A DNA stretch of 64,000 nucleotides from Achromobacter anxifer (GTDB lineage Bacteria > Pseudomonadota > Gammaproteobacteria > Burkholderiales > Burkholderiaceae_B): the NCBI RefSeq assembly GCF_903652925.1, contig NZ_CAHLAR010000001.1, forward strand, positions 372,001-436,000, given 5' to 3'. The position numbers were made by a program, and so were the translations under genes. Below are positions 34,960-42,933 of the stretch, one piece after another. How positions within the stretch are numbered: the stretch's first letter is position 1; each line of letters begins with the position of its first letter. A model generated the notes under the pieces. That model saw only the letters and a program-made list of their open reading frames with translations. It was not told the DNA's origin and ran no database searches.

Positions 34960-35032
34960 ACTCGCAGGTCTTGTCCATGATGGAATGGTTGCGGTGGCTA
35001 TTCGGAGAGGCTTAGCCGTGGCGACCTGAAAG

Positions 35033-35067
35033 TGGTCCGCAGGGGGAAACCCTGTGGGCCATTTTTT
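35033..35067 (+). terminator. Rho-independent terminator
   Basis: TGGTCCGCAGGG and CCCTGTGGGCCA form a 12-position stem with two G-T type mismatches allowed, loop GGAAA, followed by TTTTTT. It lies downstream of the three repeats and before the RHH gene, so transcripts begun at the repeats would meet it unless read through. Confidence 0.7.
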
Positions 35068-35169
35068 ATGTCCGTCTCTTTTCTCGTTTTCACGATGCGA
35101 AATGTTGCTGTCCGCGCTTGCGGGTAGCAGTTCGCACAGGAATTTTCTTTGGACCAACTAGGCACAATC

Positions 35170-35433
35170 ATGACGAATGCTCCAACTATTCAGTACAGCA
35201 AGCGCCGCCCTCGGGGGACCGGCACAGACCAACTCAAGGTCACTCTCGAAGCCCCCCTAGCAAACGCCTTGCGCATTGCCCAGGACACCCCTGGACTCAT
35301 CATCAAGGGGAGCCGCAAGCCTTCCCGCTCGCTCATCTGCCGCCGTGCATTGACGATGTACACCGCGTATCTCTCGCGGCTTACCCCGGAGCAGCTTCAG
35401 CGGGAAAGCGGCGAGCTTCACAAGCTGGCGTGA
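35170..35433 (+). CDS. Ribbon-helix-helix-type small DNA-binding protein
   Basis: An 87-residue protein with a basic N-terminus (YSKRRPRGTGTDQ), then a strand-helix-helix pattern (LKVTLEAPLANALRIAQ, RKPSRSLICRRALTMYTAYL) consistent with ribbon-helix-helix proteins such as ParG/CopG. It lies 13 bp before a ParB-like gene, the usual order of a partition or copy-control regulator and its partner. The ATG at 35170 is preferred over an in-frame TTG seven codons earlier. Exact role unknown. Confidence 0.5.
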   Translation: MTNAPTIQYSKRRPRGTGTDQLKVTLEAPLANALRIAQDTPGLIIKGSRKPSRSLICRRALTMYTAYLSRLTPEQLQRESGELHKLA

Positions 35434-35446
35434 TAGGTCGGTCCAT

Positions 35447-36313
35447 ATGCCGACAACGACACGAACGAAACTTGATGGGCCTATCGGCCTTGCTCATCCC
35501 GCACTGGGGAAAGCTGAGAGAGTCAACCTCGGGGACCTTAGGGTGGACCCTGAGCGGTTCCAAGTGCGGAATCCCCAGGCGTGCAGCTATGTCCTAGGAA
35601 TCCTCAAGCAGCAGGAGTCGGCAGAGCTTGCCGGGTCTCTGCGACAGTTGATTGAGGATGGAGTTGATCTTGATCCCCTCATCGTATGGGAAGACCCTCA
35701 GGGCTCCCTATGGGTCCTCGACGGACACCACCGCATGGAAGCCCTCAGCGAGGCGGACGCGCCTCCTGATCTGAAGGTGTGGGTCCAACGATTCATCGGG
35801 ACCAGCAGTGGCTCATCCCCCACTGAAGCGGAAGCCCGAGCGTTTGCCCTGGAGGTGAACAAGCGGCTTCACCTCAACATGGACCCTAAAGAGATTCGTG
35901 AAGCGTACTGGCGTGGTCTCCTCTGTGGGGAGACTCATGGCAGCGTGCGGGGTCGAGTGAAGCAGTACGGAATCAGCAAAAGCACGATTGAGCGGATGGA
36001 CAAGGAGAAGCCCAAGGTCCTTGCTGAGTTGCAGCGATTGGCAGACTCCCAAGGCGTCCCGCTAGACCCTTCATTTATCCGCAGTAACGCGCCCCTTTGG
36101 AAACACCTAGCCGAATGGCGAGAGAACCCGGATGCGATGAAAACGGAAGACTTGGATAAGAAAGCGATTGAGCAAGTAGTCAGGACCCTCACGGTACGCC
36201 TTGGGGCTGAGGCGAGGGCACAGCCCATGACCGTAATCATGGCGTTCGAGCAGTTCATGCAGGAGGCCACAGGAAAAACGGTCTCTGTCAGTGTCCCTGA
36301 TGCTGACTTCTGA
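35447..36313 (+). CDS. ParB/Srx-like N-terminal domain protein
   Basis: A 288-residue protein with a ParB/sulfiredoxin-type N-terminal domain: VNLGDLRVDPERFQVRN, then DLDPLIVWEDPQGSLWVLDGHHRMEAL, where DGHHR (residues 92-96) is the nucleotide-binding/catalytic signature. A helical region at about 120-190 could hold a DNA-binding helix-turn-helix (GSVRGRVKQYGISKSTIERM). Roles in the superfamily include partition, DNA nicking and transcription control. No ParA ATPase is nearby, so classical segregation is unlikely. Confidence 0.7.
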   Translation: MPTTTRTKLDGPIGLAHPALGKAERVNLGDLRVDPERFQVRNPQACSYVLGILKQQESAELAGSLRQLIEDGVDLDPLIVWEDPQGSLWVLDGHHRMEALSEADAPPDLKVWVQRFIGTSSGSSPTEAEARAFALEVNKRLHLNMDPKEIREAYWRGLLCGETHGSVRGRVKQYGISKSTIERMDKEKPKVLAELQRLADSQGVPLDPSFIRSNAPLWKHLAEWRENPDAMKTEDLDKKAIEQVVRTLTVRLGAEARAQPMTVIMAFEQFMQEATGKTVSVSVPDADF

Positions 36314-36371
36314 TACCCCGAGGTGTCTTCCTTAGGGTGTCCTCTTTGAAGACACCTTCACGACCACAGTA

Positions 36372-36393
36372 GCCCGCCATGAGCGGGTTTTTT
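36372..36393 (+). terminator. Rho-independent terminator
   Basis: CCCGC-CATGA-GCGGG followed by T6, about 60 bp after the ParB-like gene. A second inverted repeat (GAGGTGTCTT / AAGACACCTT, about 36319-36357) lies just upstream and may add to termination. Confidence 0.7.
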
Positions 36394-36411
36394 CATGCCT
36401 GAAAACACGAC

Positions 36412-36699
36412 ATGCACATCACCACCGAACCTGTCTTGAAGCAGGACTGGCTTGACCGCGCCTTATGGGGTCGTCTTTACCGGGAGGCTGGTGTCCGCCA
36501 ACCGCCTCACCGTCTCCCATGCACCCCGCGTCTCATGCGCCGATACCTGAAGAGGGTTGGCGTCAGCGTGGAGCAATACCGGGAAATAACCGGGTTTAGC
36601 ACGCTGAAAGCCTTTCAGGAGGCAAACCCAAGCATTCCCCTATGGGCGTTCATTGGAATGGTTTTGGAGGCAAAAACTCCCTGTGAATACAGCCCATGA
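36412..36699 (+). CDS. Hypothetical protein
   Basis: A 95-residue protein not recognised. A basic segment (TPRLMRRYLKRVGVSVEQYRE, about residues 43-63) followed by REITGFSTLKAFQEANP looks like a helix-turn-helix with a preceding arm, so DNA binding is possible. The stop overlaps the next start (ATGA at 36696), which marks it as the first of a coupled series of small genes after the terminator at 36372. Confidence 0.5.
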   Translation: MHITTEPVLKQDWLDRALWGRLYREAGVRQPPHRLPCTPRLMRRYLKRVGVSVEQYREITGFSTLKAFQEANPSIPLWAFIGMVLEAKTPCEYSP

Positions 36700-36887
36700 C
36701 ATCACCACAGCGAAGGCTCAGCATCCTCTATGCGATGCGCCAGACATACGAGCAGGTAATCCCCATAGCGTACCGGCCCCTTTTCATTCGGGACATTGAC
36801 CGGCGCATCCGAAATATCGAGGGGGCACTACAGGGACTCCCCCAGTTGCCCACCCAAGGAGACAGCTTTGACGGCATCAACCAGTGA
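36696..36887 (+). CDS. Hypothetical protein
   Basis: A 63-residue, probably helical protein (RRLSILYAMRQTYEQVIPIA, then RDIDRRIRNIEGALQGLPQL) with no known domain. Its ATG overlaps the previous stop and its own end overlaps the next gene's TTG start by 20 bp. The dense packing supports it being real. Confidence 0.45.
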   Translation: MTSPQRRLSILYAMRQTYEQVIPIAYRPLFIRDIDRRIRNIEGALQGLPQLPTQGDSFDGINQ

Positions 36888-37086
36888 GGCCACAGCAGCC
36901 CCCAAGGAAAAGCGCAAGGGCAACTATCGGGGCCGACCGCGCACACCCGAGGATCACAAGGAAGTGCTCAAGCGAGTCCGGGAGTTCCTCGACAACCCCA
37001 CCAGCCACGAGAAGCTAGCGAATGTCGTGGCGGTACTCATCAACCACGAAATCAAAGCCCGATTACCCGGCGCATCGCGCCATTAG
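36868..37086 (+). CDS. Hypothetical small basic protein (TTG start)
   Basis: A 72-residue protein starting at TTG with AAGGAGA five bases upstream, which decides the start; longer ATG starts in the frame would run through the preceding gene. Basic, proline-rich N-terminal part (KRKGNYRGRPRTPEDH), then a helical segment (EVLKRVREFLDNPTSHEKLA) ending RLPGASRH. The N-terminal run resembles AT-hook-like DNA-binding tails. Function unknown. Confidence 0.45.
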   Translation: MTASTSEATAAPKEKRKGNYRGRPRTPEDHKEVLKRVREFLDNPTSHEKLANVVAVLINHEIKARLPGASRH

Positions 37087-37114
37087 GGCAGATAACCGAG
37101 CAAGGAAAATCATC

Positions 37115-37369
37115 ATGCCGCATTACACCCCAGCCGAATTGATCGGCTTCCACCAAAAAGGGCTGCGCTTCTTCGTAGTCAACGCTGATGGCTCTTTCGG
37201 GGCAGCCTATGCAGACTTCGGCAGTGCAGCCAAAGCGGGCGGTCTCCCGACCCACGATGTTGCAGTTGTCAATTCTGAGGGGGCCGCAGTCGTATATGAC
37301 CGCCAAGCGCCGGGCTTCTATGACTTCGGACAGCCGCGCCCTGTCGTTATCGAAACTCCCCATGAATGA
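37115..37369 (+). CDS. Hypothetical protein
   Basis: An 84-residue protein (MPHYTPAELIGFHQKGLRFF...) with a ribosome binding site AAGGA before the ATG. It contains DFGSAAKAGGLPTHD and no recognised domain. Its stop overlaps the next start by 8 bases. It belongs to the tightly packed series of unknown genes in element 1. Confidence 0.5.
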   Translation: MPHYTPAELIGFHQKGLRFFVVNADGSFGAAYADFGSAAKAGGLPTHDVAVVNSEGAAVVYDRQAPGFYDFGQPRPVVIETPHE

Positions 37370-37658
37370 AGACACGGTAGCCACAGTTAAGGGGGTTACC
37401 GCCAGCATACGGACGCTGGAAAAGCTGGGTCTTGTTAAACGAGCGGGCGGTTCATGGATCACGGCAGACCGCTACAGCACTCCGCTAGTCCCCGCAGCTA
37501 TCCCTCAAAGCACCTTCAAGCCAGACCCCTATAGCCTGATCGGGCTGCAATTGCGCGGCTTCAGAGTCCTCCCCGGCGAGATGGCAGAAGACCATCGGGT
37601 AGAGATTGCAGGCGCATTTATCCGCATCACAGAGGCCCGCAAGAACGGCCTCATCTAA
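37362..37658 (+). CDS. Hypothetical protein sharing modules with the 319-residue protein downstream
   Basis: A 98-residue protein. Residues 7-36 (VKGVTASIRTLEKLG ... GGSWITA) look like a small winged-helix half and match in pattern the middle of the next protein (IGGVSAKVSNFVQTG ... GDGYVLA). The C-terminus RVEIAGAFIRITEARKNGLI parallels MVRIQGVWMSTRAAARAGLI at the end of that protein. It seems to be a compact version of it. Start at 37362 overlaps the previous gene. Confidence 0.5.
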   Translation: MNEDTVATVKGVTASIRTLEKLGLVKRAGGSWITADRYSTPLVPAAIPQSTFKPDPYSLIGLQLRGFRVLPGEMAEDHRVEIAGAFIRITEARKNGLI

Positions 37659-37675
37659 TCAATAAGGAAATCATC

Positions 37676-38635
37676 ATGGGCAATTTTCAATCGTATTCCG
37701 TTCATCAAGACACCGCCGATGGCCAGCCGGTAGATGCCATTGACACTAGCGGCTCACAGACCATTGGCAACCAGAGCGGCGTTCACTCGGTCACCATCCA
37801 AGGCGGCGAGATTGTCTCGTCCACCTCTGGTGTCTCCAGCTTTGACGCTGGCAAAGACTTCTCCCCGTATGCTCGGGAAGATTGGCGCAGCACTGCGCGG
37901 ACCTCTTACGGTTCACCTACGAATGACATTGACGGTGACACTGTGGTCCGCATCGGTGGCGTGTCCGCCAAGGTGAGCAACTTCGTACAGACAGGCATCC
38001 TCATCAAACAGGGTGACGGCTACGTCCTGGCAGGCGGCGAAGACCAACAGCCGCGAGGCGCTCAGCTGGAGCAGCAGCAGGACCAAGAGCAAGGGCAGCA
38101 TGATCCCGATTTGGCGGTGATGCCTGAGGAAGTTGTGAGCGGCATTGACCAAGCCGCAGCAGGCATCCCGCAAGCAGCGATTCAGAACGGCATGGCGTCC
38201 GCTATCGCTGGCGCGATGGGCGACATTCCGATGGAAGACATCGCGGTCGGTCTGGCACAGAACACCGGCATGGAATTGACCGAGGCGCAGGGACGGGCTC
38301 AGTTCATCATTGACGCCTATCAGGCACAGGCGGACACGTTCCTGACTTCTCAGATGGGCCTGTCTTCCGGCGAGCTTCAGGACTTCTACGAGTTCGCCCG
38401 TGAGCCCGGCAATAAGGACGCCCTCAGGGTTGCCCTTGAGGGGCAGCTTTACGGGAACAACATGGCGGGCTGGCGTCCGCTGATCACCCGCTACATGGAC
38501 CAAGTTGCACCCAGCGCGGAGGCCCTACAGGTCCGAGGGTTTGAGACCAGGGTGTCCCCTGAGGGTGAGCAGATGGTACGCATTCAGGGAGTCTGGATGA
38601 GTACCCGAGCAGCAGCCCGAGCGGGGCTCATCTAA
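37676..38635 (+). CDS. Large hypothetical protein, last gene of element 1
   Basis: A 319-residue protein. The N-terminal third is Ser/Thr/Gly-rich beta (DTSGSQTIGNQSGVHSVTIQ), a winged-helix-like segment follows at about 92-118, then a Gln/Glu-rich linker (LEQQQDQEQGQ), a helical domain (MPEEVVSGIDQAAAGIPQAA ... ELQDFYEFAREPGNKDALRV) and the C-terminal MVRIQGVWMSTRAAARAGLI motif shared with the preceding protein. No homologous family is recognised. AAGGAAATCATC precedes the ATG. A structural or DNA-protein role in a phage-like particle is conceivable but unsupported. Confidence 0.55.
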   Translation: MGNFQSYSVHQDTADGQPVDAIDTSGSQTIGNQSGVHSVTIQGGEIVSSTSGVSSFDAGKDFSPYAREDWRSTARTSYGSPTNDIDGDTVVRIGGVSAKVSNFVQTGILIKQGDGYVLAGGEDQQPRGAQLEQQQDQEQGQHDPDLAVMPEEVVSGIDQAAAGIPQAAIQNGMASAIAGAMGDIPMEDIAVGLAQNTGMELTEAQGRAQFIIDAYQAQADTFLTSQMGLSSGELQDFYEFAREPGNKDALRVALEGQLYGNNMAGWRPLITRYMDQVAPSAEALQVRGFETRVSPEGEQMVRIQGVWMSTRAAARAGLI

Positions 38636-38658
38636 AGCGTAGAGCGGGGGGTGAGGGC

Positions 38659-38681
38659 TGTGGTAATCTGCGTGGTAATTT
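38659..38681. repeat. Candidate arm-type integrase sites near right att
   Basis: TGTGGTAATCT (38659-38669) and CGTGGTAATTT (38671-38681) match TGTGGTAATCT at 31243-31253 near the left att. Equal motifs near both ends of an integrated element are expected for arm-type sites read by the integrase N-terminal domain. Confidence 0.4.
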
Positions 38682-38742
38682 CACCACTGCCACACTCCAC
38701 CCTCCAGTATTCATGCGGCTTTGCGGGCCGTTATGAGGTCAG

Positions 38743-38797
38743 TGGTGCCCGGGGCCGGAATCGAACCGGCACGCCTTGCGGCGGGGGATTTTGAGTC
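38743..38797 (-). pseudogene. 3' half of tRNA-Leu(CAA), including right att core
   Basis: Read on the minus strand, the segment gives anticodon loop CTCAAAA (anticodon CAA), variable arm, T-arm GCCGGTTCGATTCCGGC and acceptor CCCGGGCACCA. The 5' strand of the anticodon stem and everything before it are missing: the bases beyond 38797 do not pair. It is therefore a half gene, typical of the att core left by an island inserted at the anticodon loop. The first 19 bases are the right repeat of element 1. Confidence 0.75.
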
Positions 38798-38979
38798 GGA
38801 GCGAGGCAGGCTTTGTTTAGGAACGTATGGCGTAGCTGAGCGTAGGTTCAAATAGGTAAAAGTAATTATAGATCAGCAGGTTAGCGTAGCTTCACGAAAT
38901 TGGCGAAAGCTGATGTATGTACCGGTACTGTACCGAATTTAGACATCGAGGTGGAGATTCTTGCATCGCGCATTCTCCG

Positions 38980-40572
38980 CTAGAAGTCGAGATGTTTGCC
39001 ACAGTGACCTATGACTAGCCGCCTTTCTGCGCCAATCCACTCGAAGTGAATTCGTAACGTCTCCGCAACACTATCCTTAATGCCGATCTTCAGATGACGC
39101 TCCATCAAGATATCGACACCTTGGTAGGTGAATGTCCGACGCTTTTTCCCTGGGTTACTCAGTGCTTGGCCTTCATTTTGCGCGTAATCGTTGGCACCAA
39201 ATACGCGCTTGCCGATCAAGTCACCTTGTCCATTGGCCAACGCCGTCCAATAGTCGTTTGCGAGGCTCCACAGAAGATCGAAGGCCCGCCTCCCATACAT
39301 GAACTCCTTCGAGTCTCGAGCCGACTCGTAGGCTGAGTCGAGCACTACGACTCGATCAGGGAAGAAAGTGCTAATGACAGTCAGTGATTGTTCTAACGAC
39401 GGATTTCCGGCGACAAGACTAGTCACGGCATCGCGCAGAGGGCGCATGGCTTCAAGCTCATCTTCCGAAGCATCCCCCGAGGACCGCTGGCCTCTCAAGG
39501 CATGCTTCAAACCTAGAATGTCAGCTTGAAGTTGATGAACCTGCAACGCCCTCGCTTCTAGGTCTTGTTGAAGGCTATCGACCTCAATGTCTTTGGCGAG
39601 TAGTTCCTTGTCCGCTTCTCCAAGCAACTGGGCGTACTCGTGGGCATCGTCGCTGCTTTTTGCCTTTTGAATGCTCGCCGTAAGCTGACCGCGCAAGACC
39701 GCCTGGCTGACGACTTCCAGGGAAATATGCTTCCATGAGCAGGGCAGGTTCGTACGGTGAGTAACGGTCGCCAAAATTTCAGCGTCGATATTTTTTCCTA
39801 CCGTTGTGAGGTCAGCTAGGTCTGCAGGTAGGTACAGAGTCCTGTCACAATAGACACCGCGGTCTCCAGTACGAGCCTGGAACAGAACGTTGATCGCGCC
39901 ACCCCATGCACCATAGCGGCGGCTCACGATTTCTTCGATTTTGAAAGTATCAACGCCAGCCGGAACCTGCACGACTTCAGCGATACCTGCAAGCAGTGAA
40001 CGTAGGCGCTCAGGCTGCACCGCGTAGTTGCCGTCGCGATTCGCACTGACGACGACAATGGGATACTGTCGTGCTTCGCGTTCAACCTCTACTACGAATG
40101 CTGCGGCACTTGATTCGTCCAGTTGCTTCACTCGAAGGCCAGGAGTGTTGGAGCTCGGCTCGCACGTTTCCATTAAGGTTTGGACGATTCGTGGCCGAGT
40201 CACCTGGATCTGTGCTGTTACTCGAGCACTGATTTCTTCGGTTCGAGACAGAACCGTACATTCGACTGGGCCGTCTTTCTCCAATTGTCGTAGGCCGATC
40301 TCGGTCAACCATCTGCGTCCAGCTACTTCGCTGTCGCCATGAGAGAGTTGTGCGCAGAACAAGAATGGATGGGTGAGGGCCGTTGCTGTATCCGAAGTCG
40401 TACGTGAGACGGCCATACTGCCATCTCTCAAGCGCTGCCTGAGACCTCCAATGAGTTGCTTGCCTTCAACAAAGCCCCCTGTCCGCTTACCCATCCATCG
40501 CGCAATGCAATCCACAATCTGCGTAGGACCATCTTTGGGTTCAAGTTGAAACCGATTGCTGTAGATCAGCAT
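38980..40572 (-). CDS. Coiled-coil protein of unknown function, fourth gene of ABC-3C-like cassette
   Basis: A 530-residue protein with three parts: an N-terminal domain (about 1-150) of unknown fold; a middle part with YPIVVVSANRDGNYAVQPER and YGAWGGAINVLFQ; a coiled coil at about 320-370 (AKDIEVDSLQQDLEARALQV, HQLQADILGLKHAL). The C-terminal domain ends LRIHFEWIGAERRLVIGHCG-KHLDF, which recalls RelE-superfamily C-termini (weak resemblance). The start ATG 40572 lies 19 bp after the ATPase gene's stop; an earlier in-frame ATG at 40617 overlaps it. It is cotranscribed with the ABC-3C genes. Role unknown: an accessory or second effector is possible. Confidence 0.6.
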   Translation of the reverse strand: MLIYSNRFQLEPKDGPTQIVDCIARWMGKRTGGFVEGKQLIGGLRQRLRDGSMAVSRTTSDTATALTHPFLFCAQLSHGDSEVAGRRWLTEIGLRQLEKDGPVECTVLSRTEEISARVTAQIQVTRPRIVQTLMETCEPSSNTPGLRVKQLDESSAAAFVVEVEREARQYPIVVVSANRDGNYAVQPERLRSLLAGIAEVVQVPAGVDTFKIEEIVSRRYGAWGGAINVLFQARTGDRGVYCDRTLYLPADLADLTTVGKNIDAEILATVTHRTNLPCSWKHISLEVVSQAVLRGQLTASIQKAKSSDDAHEYAQLLGEADKELLAKDIEVDSLQQDLEARALQVHQLQADILGLKHALRGQRSSGDASEDELEAMRPLRDAVTSLVAGNPSLEQSLTVISTFFPDRVVVLDSAYESARDSKEFMYGRRAFDLLWSLANDYWTALANGQGDLIGKRVFGANDYAQNEGQALSNPGKKRRTFTYQGVDILMERHLKIGIKDSVAETLRIHFEWIGAERRLVIGHCGKHLDF

Positions 40573-40591
40573 GTTCGCTTCTGCCGTTGGA

Positions 40592-42427
40592 TTAGTTGTT
40601 TTTCGGAATGAACCCATGGCGTCCGTGCGACGCACCCGTGAACCGAATCGCGTTCACATCATCCCCTAAGTCGACGGGGGGATCTTCATTCTCGAATACG
40701 ATGACTTGGGATGTTTGAAAGCCTCCGGCGATGGATCGATAGAATGCATCCTTTACGTCATGCGAGAAACCGCCTTCATCTGTGTCGGGCTCCCTATAGA
40801 CGACAAGTGGGGAGTCCACAAGTACAAAGCCGGGATGTGGCATCTCCTGATCCACGCAGAGTTTAAGAAGCGCCAAGTTGAAGGCGGCATGGGCGATTGC
40901 TCGGACGCCTTTGCCGTGGCTTGCCCGGGGGCGACCAGATATCACGATATCTTGATCCCCCTCACTAAAGGTGACTCGATCTAGTCTCGGGAAATGCCAA
41001 GCACGCAGTAAAGACTCGACTGCTTTGCTAAAAGATTCAGCCTCGTTTGAACGGATACGGGCTGATTCAAGCTCAGAACCTTTGCCAGAGAGTGGCATGC
41101 CAATTTCATTCATCAGGCCCTGTAGCTCGCCTACACGCCCATGCAGTTCAAGTGCATGACGATAGGTGTCTCTTGTCGCTTGACTTTCACGCAAATTGAG
41201 CAACGCAACCTCGACCCGTGGTTTCAATTTATCCGTGAGTTGTGACGCGACCGAGCGGACGCGGTCCCGCGTTTGCTCGCAAAGGATTCGGAGGCGCTCA
41301 ATCTCCCTATCGTTGCCCTCCTTAGTCAAACGCAAGTCTGAAATCAAACCTCGGATCTTGTCTGCTTCGGCGATACATGCCTGAGCTACGTTCTCGACGC
41401 CTATGTCCGCTACTTGGTGCTCGTGATCATGATGCTCTGCAATTGCACCGCATACAGGGCAACGCTCCTCGCTCATCTGATCCAAACGAAAGCCTGCCTC
41501 CGCAATGCTCTCGAGTCGCCGAAGATCTGAAAAATATTGTTGATCAAGCAAAGAGAATCTGCGCTGCAACTCAAGCAAGACGCTCGATCTCGATTCAAAC
41601 TGGCGTAAGCGATTTAACTCTGCCCTGCGCTGATCTTCCAATATGGCAGCGTTCTGCTGTTCCGCAGCAAGTTCCTTTTGTGCTGCGTCATATAGAAACT
41701 CAATCTCCGACAACTTTCCCTGCCAAGCAGTCACATCACCTTCCAATTGCATTTCTACAATGCGACTCCTGGCTTTTTCTTGGAGAAACTCCAACATCTC
41801 TAACTTCCCCGCCACCTTCCCGCTGACAACTTTCGGGTCTTCGTTGGATACCAATTTGCTGTCGTCGGTGCCTGTCAGCAGAAGTCGAAAGACCGCACTT
41901 TCCGCTGTTGCGGTGGTGTACTGTCCAGTCAAGATTGGGGATCTTTCGCTGATAATGGTCTCTTCATCGACTAACACGAGTCGTGCGAGATCTCGAAAGC
42001 TCACATCGCGAGTGACCCCTTGTTTATTCCTGCGTACTTTCTTTCCGGTTAAACCGGATAGGCTCAGAAAATACTGTGATACGGAATCCTTGTCGCCAGC
42101 ACTGTGTTTCGCAGAAAGTTTTTTCTCAGATTTCCCTTTGCAGATGAGTCTAAAGTTGCCGCCACGAATTGAGCGTTCCAGGATTGCTTCGCCATCTTCT
42201 GGCGACGTAACCGTGAGGCGAACCGTCTCATACCCCTCAGATTCCGGTATGGGCTTGGGAGCATCCTTGCTACCCAACATGAAATCAATGCATTGAACAA
42301 TGAAGGTTTTCCCAGTGTCCGAGGGGCCTGACACAATATTCAGTCCTTCAACGAACCGAATTTCTGCATTGGGCTTTCCGTTCCCGATCAATGTCAAGGC
42401 GCGAAGCTGAAATCCATTTATTGCCAT
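40592..42427 (-). CDS. Rad50/SMC-like ABC ATPase with zinc hook (ABC-3C ATPase)
   Basis: A 611-residue ATPase. Walker A GPSDTGKT lies at residues 34-41, long coiled coils flank a zinc-hook CPVC at 323-326, and the Walker B region FVLVDSP at 534-540 has Asp-Ser where Rad50 has Asp-Glu. The layout (half ATPase, coil, hook, coil, half ATPase) is that of DNA-organising ATPases, and this branch matches those of ABC-three-component systems. The start overlaps the stop of the middle component by 10 bp. It probably senses invading DNA or a phage structure and drives the effector at 42930 (inference from family). Confidence 0.8.
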   Translation of the reverse strand: MAINGFQLRALTLIGNGKPNAEIRFVEGLNIVSGPSDTGKTFIVQCIDFMLGSKDAPKPIPESEGYETVRLTVTSPEDGEAILERSIRGGNFRLICKGKSEKKLSAKHSAGDKDSVSQYFLSLSGLTGKKVRRNKQGVTRDVSFRDLARLVLVDEETIISERSPILTGQYTTATAESAVFRLLLTGTDDSKLVSNEDPKVVSGKVAGKLEMLEFLQEKARSRIVEMQLEGDVTAWQGKLSEIEFLYDAAQKELAAEQQNAAILEDQRRAELNRLRQFESRSSVLLELQRRFSLLDQQYFSDLRRLESIAEAGFRLDQMSEERCPVCGAIAEHHDHEHQVADIGVENVAQACIAEADKIRGLISDLRLTKEGNDREIERLRILCEQTRDRVRSVASQLTDKLKPRVEVALLNLRESQATRDTYRHALELHGRVGELQGLMNEIGMPLSGKGSELESARIRSNEAESFSKAVESLLRAWHFPRLDRVTFSEGDQDIVISGRPRASHGKGVRAIAHAAFNLALLKLCVDQEMPHPGFVLVDSPLVVYREPDTDEGGFSHDVKDAFYRSIAGGFQTSQVIVFENEDPPVDLGDDVNAIRFTGASHGRHGFIPKNN

Positions 42428-42933
42428 TCGGCATCCTCCACTTTCAGCACCGACTCCATTGCAAACTCAGCGCCCCACTCTCCAATGTGAGAGTTGGTGA
42501 TTTTCAGTAATTCCTCATCCGAGGTTTTCGCAAATAATGAAATGAGCCATGCCGCTCTTTCTCTCAAAGTCAGAAAATATTCGGATGACAACGCATCCAA
42601 GAAAGAGGCTGTACGTTCTGTTGCTGAGAACGTCACCCCTGTTTCGGTATAGTGACGTTCAAGCAAACCTCTGCTTTGGTACAGCATTAAGCCCTGTTCC
42701 AGCACGGCACGGCGCACTAATAATTCGCTGCCACGATGTGGTGTCTTTGGGTGTAGGCCTGGTGGGCCGTCTGGCAGATCATCGGAATGGACGAGCAAAT
42801 AGTCCGAAACGACGAGCCGCTGAAGCGAGCACATTAATGGATAAGACTCACTCAAGAGAGCCACAGCTCGCAAGCCAATTTCAATCGGACCATTGAACAG
42901 GGGGAGCATCCCACCATTAGTCGATTCGGTCAT
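42418..42933 (-). CDS. ABC-3C middle component (MC)
   Basis: A 171-residue helical protein. The stretch VVSDYLLVHSDDLPDGPPGL followed by HPKTPHRGSELLVRRAVLEQ and GLMLYQSRGLLERHY is the conserved core that I recognise from ABC-three-component middle components (MC2 type). Its start overlaps the effector stop as ATGA and its end overlaps the ATPase start, so three proteins are translated together. The family is known only from comparative genomics; it is thought to link ATPase and effector. Confidence 0.75.
   Translation of the reverse strand: MTESTNGGMLPLFNGPIEIGLRAVALLSESYPLMCSLQRLVVSDYLLVHSDDLPDGPPGLHPKTPHRGSELLVRRAVLEQGLMLYQSRGLLERHYTETGVTFSATERTASFLDALSSEYFLTLRERAAWLISLFAKTSDEELLKITNSHIGEWGAEFAMESVLKVEDAEWQ

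Larger units (their letters stand above)
31142..38761. mobile_element. Integrative element 1 (tRNA-Leu-associated, about 7.6 kb)
   Basis: Two identical 19-bp repeats (31142-31160 and 38743-38761) bound a block with visibly lower GC than the flanks. An integrase lies just inside the left repeat. The cargo includes a HEPN pair, a resolvase with res-like repeats, RHH and ParB-like proteins and several small unknown genes in tight, overlapping order. No capsid, terminase or tail genes are recognisable, so this is not a complete phage; a phage satellite or plasmid-like integrative element fits better (inference). Confidence 0.75.

Noticed and set aside
35149-35169. TTG start seven codons before the RHH gene
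   Set aside because: No ribosome binding site at a proper distance; the ATG at 35170 gives the usual length.
31254-38635. A complete prophage
   Set aside because: No terminase, portal, capsid, tail or lysis gene could be recognised.
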